From: Amycolatopsis iheyensis
Lineage (GTDB): Bacteria; Actinomycetota; Actinomycetes; Mycobacteriales; Pseudonocardiaceae
Direction: 5' to 3'
Assembly: GCF_024703995.1 (NCBI RefSeq)
Contig: NZ_JAMXQV010000032.1
Span: forward strand, 1-64,000
Length of the DNA: 64,000 nt
Shown: one piece after another, positions 61,175 to 64,000 of the stretch
How the letters are laid out: every line of letters begins with the position of its first letter
How positions within the stretch are numbered: the first letter of the stretch is position 1
Translations under genes and position numbers: made by a program
Notes under the pieces: model-generated
Seen by the model: only the letters and a program-made list of their open reading frames with translations
Told to the model about the DNA's origin: nothing
Databases searched by the model: none

Positions 61175-62431
61175 GTGCACGACATCGACACGGTGACCGC
61201 GGCGACCATCGAAAAGGCCGCCGAGCGGCTGGCCGGGGTGGTGACCCGCACGCCGCTGGAGCCGAGCGCGCGGCTGTCCTCCCGGGTGGACGCCCAGGTC
61301 TGGGTGAAGCGCGAGGACCTGCAGACCGTCCGGTCGTACAAGATCCGCGGCGCGTTCAACTTCATCGTCCAGCTCGACGAGCCGACCCGCGCGCTCGGCG
61401 TCGTCTGCGCGAGCGCGGGGAACCACGCCCAAGGCGTCGCTTATGCGTGTCGCCGGCTGGGCGCCAACGGGCGCGTGTACGTCCCGGGCACCACGCCGCG
61501 GCAGAAGCGCGAGCGCATCGCGACGCTCGGCGGCGCGCACATCGAGGTCATCGTCGTCGGCGAAACGTACGAAGACGCCTTCGCCGCGGCCAACGAAGAC
61601 GCCCAGCGCACCGGCGCGACGCTGGTCCCCGCGTTCGACGACGTCCGGACGGTCGCCGGCCAGGGCACGGTCGCCGTGGAAGTGATCGAGCAGCTCGGCT
61701 TCGTCCCCGACGTCGTGGTCGTCCCGGTCGGGGGCGGCGGACTGCTCGCGGGCGTCGGCAGCTGGCTGCGGGAACGGCACCCGGACGTGCGGATCGTCGG
61801 CGTCGAGCCCGCGGGCGCGGCGTGCATGGCGGCCGCCCTTTCGGCCGGGCACCCGGTGCGGCTGCCCGAGCTCGACTCGTTCGTCGACGGCGCGGCGGTC
61901 CGGGAGGCCGGCGCGGTCACCTACCCGCTGGTCCGCGAGAGCGGCGCCGAACTGACCTCGGTCGCCGAGGGCGCGATCTGCACCGAGATGCTCGCGATGT
62001 ACCAGTCCGACGGGATCATCGCCGAGCCCGCGGGCGCGCTCGCGGCGGCGTCGCTCGGCTCGGTGGTCGAGGTCGAGCCGCGGCAGACCGTCGTCGTGGT
62101 GGTCTCCGGCGGCAACAACGACGTCAGCCGCTACAGCGAGATCCTCGAACGCTCGCTGATGCACGAAGGGCTGAAGCACTACTTCCTGGTCGGGTTCCCG
62201 CAGGAGCCGGGCGCGCTGCGGCGGTTCCTGGAGCAGGTCCTCGGGCCGGAGGACGACATCACCCGCTTCGAGTACGTCAAGCGCACCAACCGCGAGATGG
62301 GCCCGGCGCTGGTCGGCATCGAGATCGCCCGCTCGTCCGACCTGCCCGGGCTGCTGGCGCGGATGGACGCGAGCCCGCTGCAGGTGGAGCGGATCGAGCC
62401 GGGCAGCCCCCTGTTCCACTTCCTGCTCTGA
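61175..62431 (+). CDS. ilvA: Threonine ammonia-lyase (threonine dehydratase)
   Basis: IlvA (418 aa) deaminates threonine to 2-oxobutyrate, the first committed step to isoleucine. The PLP lysine is Lys56 (TVRSYKIRGAFNF), the phosphate loop is PVGGGGLLAGVG and CASAGNHAQGVAYA binds substrate. A C-terminal ACT-like domain (HYFLVGFPQEPGALRRFLEQ) marks the shorter regulated form found in Corynebacterium and Bacillus, so feedback by isoleucine is probable. It is about 57 kb from the ilvBNC-ilvD genes on which its product depends. Confidence 0.95.
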   Translation: MHDIDTVTAATIEKAAERLAGVVTRTPLEPSARLSSRVDAQVWVKREDLQTVRSYKIRGAFNFIVQLDEPTRALGVVCASAGNHAQGVAYACRRLGANGRVYVPGTTPRQKRERIATLGGAHIEVIVVGETYEDAFAAANEDAQRTGATLVPAFDDVRTVAGQGTVAVEVIEQLGFVPDVVVVPVGGGGLLAGVGSWLRERHPDVRIVGVEPAGAACMAAALSAGHPVRLPELDSFVDGAAVREAGAVTYPLVRESGAELTSVAEGAICTEMLAMYQSDGIIAEPAGALAAASLGSVVEVEPRQTVVVVVSGGNNDVSRYSEILERSLMHEGLKHYFLVGFPQEPGALRRFLEQVLGPEDDITRFEYVKRTNREMGPALVGIEIARSSDLPGLLARMDASPLQVERIEPGSPLFHFLL

Positions 62432-62451
62432 GCGCGTGGTCCACTAGGCGG

Positions 62452-63015
62452 ATGGTGAAGGTCGACGGGGTCCGCAGTGTCGAGGCGTTGCGCGAAAAGG
62501 TCCATGAGGGTGCGGAGCCCGAGTACCTGCTGTTCTACGGGCACACGCCCACGAAGTCCGGCCGGGTGACGGCGAGCTGCCTGAGCCAGTGGTGGGTCGA
62601 CCCGTTCGAGGCCGACGGCGTCGAGTACCCGACCGCCGAGCACTACATGATGGCCGGCAAGGCGCTGTTGTTCGGTGACGTCGAGAAGGCCGAGCTGATC
62701 CGCTCGACGCCCGACGCGAAGACGGCGAAGGTGCTCGGCCGCGAGGTCGCCGGGTTCGACACAGCGACCTGGGAGCGGCACCGGTTCGACATCGTCGTCG
62801 ACGGGAACCTCGCCAAGTTCCGCGCCCACCGCGACCTGCGCCGGTTCCTGCTCGGGACGGGCGAGGCGGTGCTCGTCGAGGCGTCGAAGAAGGACCTCGT
62901 GTGGGGCACCGGCCTCGCCCGGGAAGAGAAGAACGCGACCAAACCGGACTACTGGCGTGGGCTGAACCTGCTGGGCTTCGCGCTGATGGAGGTCCGCGAC
63001 CAGCTGCGCGCCTGA
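62452..63015 (+). CDS. NADAR family protein (YbiA-like)
   Basis: A 187-residue NADAR-domain protein. The family block LSQWWVDPFEADGVEYPTAE, the following HYMMAGKALLFGD, VDGNLAKFRAHRDLRRFLLG and LVWGTGL are present. YbiA-type enzymes hydrolyse the N-glycosidic bond of early riboflavin intermediates, and other members remove ADP-ribose from nucleobases. Which activity applies is not readable here. It follows ilvA by 20 bases, probably on one transcript, and ends one base before the convergent hydrolase stop. Confidence 0.9.
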   Translation: MVKVDGVRSVEALREKVHEGAEPEYLLFYGHTPTKSGRVTASCLSQWWVDPFEADGVEYPTAEHYMMAGKALLFGDVEKAELIRSTPDAKTAKVLGREVAGFDTATWERHRFDIVVDGNLAKFRAHRDLRRFLLGTGEAVLVEASKKDLVWGTGLAREEKNATKPDYWRGLNLLGFALMEVRDQLRA

Positions 63016-63016
63016 G

Positions 63017-64000
63017 TCACGGCTTGGGCGTGGGCGCGCCCGCGCAGGAAGCCGACGTCGTCCGGCCCGTGTCGAAAAAAGTGACCGCGGCGTCGGCGCA
63101 GGGCAGCGAGGACAGCGAGCCGTGGGCGTCGTCCTCGACGGTCATCAGCGCGCCGCCGATCCGGTGTTGCATGGCGAGCGCCCAGCCGATGGGCGTGACC
63201 GGTTCGTAGAGGTGGCCGACCAGCTGCAGCGGGCTCGTCCCTTTTTCGAACACCCACGGCCGCGCGGCCAGCGGCCAGCCGACACAGAGCTGTTCGTAGA
63301 GGCCGTAGCCGCCGGCGACCGGCAGCCGCTTCATGTGGTCGAGCCGGTGCTGCCAGATCGTGTCGAAGTCACGCGGGCTCGGGGACTCGTTGCAGAGCAG
63401 GGCGGCCTGCTGGGCGTGGTTGAACGCACTCGGCTCACCGTCCCAGCCGAAGCCGCTCGGTGTCGTCTTTTTGACCACGGGCTGGTCGCCGGCCCGGATC
63501 GCGACGAGCTGTTTCGCGAGGTCCGGCCACTCGCGACGTGGGTTGGCGAGCATGCCGTTGACGGTGGCGCCGTACTTGTCCCGCAGCTCCAGCAGGACTT
63601 TCGCGACCTGGGGCTCAGTGGTCCCGAAGTGGTACACGCTGTCGTAGCGGGCGATCCACGAGGCGAAGTCGTGGAAGGTGTTCTCGCCGGCCGTCGCCTG
63701 GTCATCGTCCATGGTCGTGACGCTGAGGTCCGGCGGCATGACCGAGTCGAGCAGCATCTTGTCGACGTGCTCGTCGAAGAGCGACCGGTACTGCGCACCG
63801 AGCGCCGTGCCCCAGGAGACGCCGTAGTAGCCGATCTTGTCCTCGCCGAGCGCCTCCCGGATGCGATCCATGTCCCGGGCGATGGTCGGCGTGGTCAGAT
63901 TTCGGACGAACGCCGGGTGCGCGTCGACGCACTCGCGGTTCGCCTTCGCGATGCGCTCGGCGGCCTCGCGGGCTTTGTCCCGGTCGGGGACGCCGGGGTC
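63017..64000 (-). CDS. Alpha/beta hydrolase, S33 tripeptidyl-peptidase-like (partial)
   Basis: The 3' part (about 327 codons) of a larger gene cut by the window edge. The fold resembles actinobacterial tripeptidyl aminopeptidases of family S33: FVRNLTTPTIARDMDRIREA, nucleophile Ser in YYGVSWGTALGAQYRSLF, and a C-terminal peptidase_S33-like domain with His in VEDDAHGSL. The residue normally Asp in the DPVTP motif is Glu here (LYEPVTPIGWA). The family is usually secreted; the signal peptide would lie outside the window. It converges on the NADAR gene. Confidence 0.87.
   Translation of the reverse strand, partial: DPGVPDRDKAREAAERIAKANRECVDAHPAFVRNLTTPTIARDMDRIREALGEDKIGYYGVSWGTALGAQYRSLFDEHVDKMLLDSVMPPDLSVTTMDDDQATAGENTFHDFASWIARYDSVYHFGTTEPQVAKVLLELRDKYGATVNGMLANPRREWPDLAKQLVAIRAGDQPVVKKTTPSGFGWDGEPSAFNHAQQAALLCNESPSPRDFDTIWQHRLDHMKRLPVAGGYGLYEQLCVGWPLAARPWVFEKGTSPLQLVGHLYEPVTPIGWALAMQHRIGGALMTVEDDAHGSLSSLPCADAAVTFFDTGRTTSASCAGAPTPKP

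Noticed and set aside
60602..62419. Continuous minus frame extending the one-TM protein gene across ilvA
   Set aside because: The segment opposite ilvA has no homology and antisense-type composition. The real start is ATG 60601, coupled to the sigma factor by ATGA.

Overview
The window is GC-rich actinobacterial chromosome with about 60 protein genes and no rRNA or tRNA genes that I could see. Codon use (third-position G/C), many GTG and TTG starts, ATGA/GTGA start-stop overlaps, candidate leaderless promoters, SigE-family sigma factors and a DUF397 protein point to Pseudonocardiaceae, most likely Amycolatopsis or a close relative. The genus is an inference. From memory, the order of the housekeeping genes follows the M. 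tuberculosis stretch Rv3001c to Rv3032 (ilvC-ilvN-ilvB, cfp6, doxX-like, lppZ-like, gatB-gatA-gatC, an ACT protein, ligA, a MetE-like protein, mnmA, iscS, two acyltransferases, etfA-etfB, then methyltransferase, GH57 and glycosyltransferase). Accessory islands are set into this backbone.

Layout. 1-124: end of an IS630-type element. 124-402: orphan DUF397 protein. 483-6638: branched-chain amino-acid genes (ilvB-ilvN-ilvC on minus behind a leader-peptide attenuator; ilvD on plus) with a PH-domain protein between. 6841-9645: DoxX-like protein, 2-hydroxyacid dehydrogenase, sugar-dehydrogenase-like lipoprotein. 9646-13524: four-gene, fully overlapping sugar-catabolic operon with a LacI-type operator upstream. 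13868-18609: gatC-gatA-gatB operon plus an ACT protein. 18643-23147: ligA operon. 23269-27668: scramblase-like protein, metallo-hydrolase, two tandem GNATs, and a DUF222/HNH protein with a damaged nuclease motif. 27676-32728: mnmA, iscS, MFS transporter, LuxR-type regulator. 33888-37486: an acyltransferase pair resembling OlsB/OlsA, then etfB-etfA.

39031-47628 holds genes matching the mycobacterial methylglucose lipopolysaccharide (MGLP) core: SAM methyltransferase, GH57 enzyme, GT4-type glucosyltransferase. About 5 kb of unrelated genes (glutathione peroxidase, DUF1479 oxygenase, ROK regulator, GH2 glycosidase) separates the glycosyltransferase from the other two. 47641-51143: a 42-residue secreted peptide, a methyltransferase, a TetR/DUF1348 divergent pair with two perfect operators, and a SigE-family sigma factor with a one-TM partner. 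51286-54852: large secreted subtilase. 54971-59623: glyoxylate shunt (aceA, aceB) and a RamB-like regulator with operator-like sites between. 59624-61092: a second sigma factor/one-TM partner pair. 61175-64000: ilvA, a NADAR protein, and a partial S33-type hydrolase cut by the window edge.

How the parts connect. IlvA feeds 2-oxobutyrate to IlvB/IlvN, IlvC and IlvD, so the pathway from threonine to the keto acids of Ile, Val and Leu is present except the transaminase. AceA and AceB make the glyoxylate bypass, probably under the adjacent RamB-like protein. The least explained parts are the two sigma/one-TM pairs, the interrupted MGLP-like locus, the small Cys-containing secreted peptide and the degenerate HNH protein.
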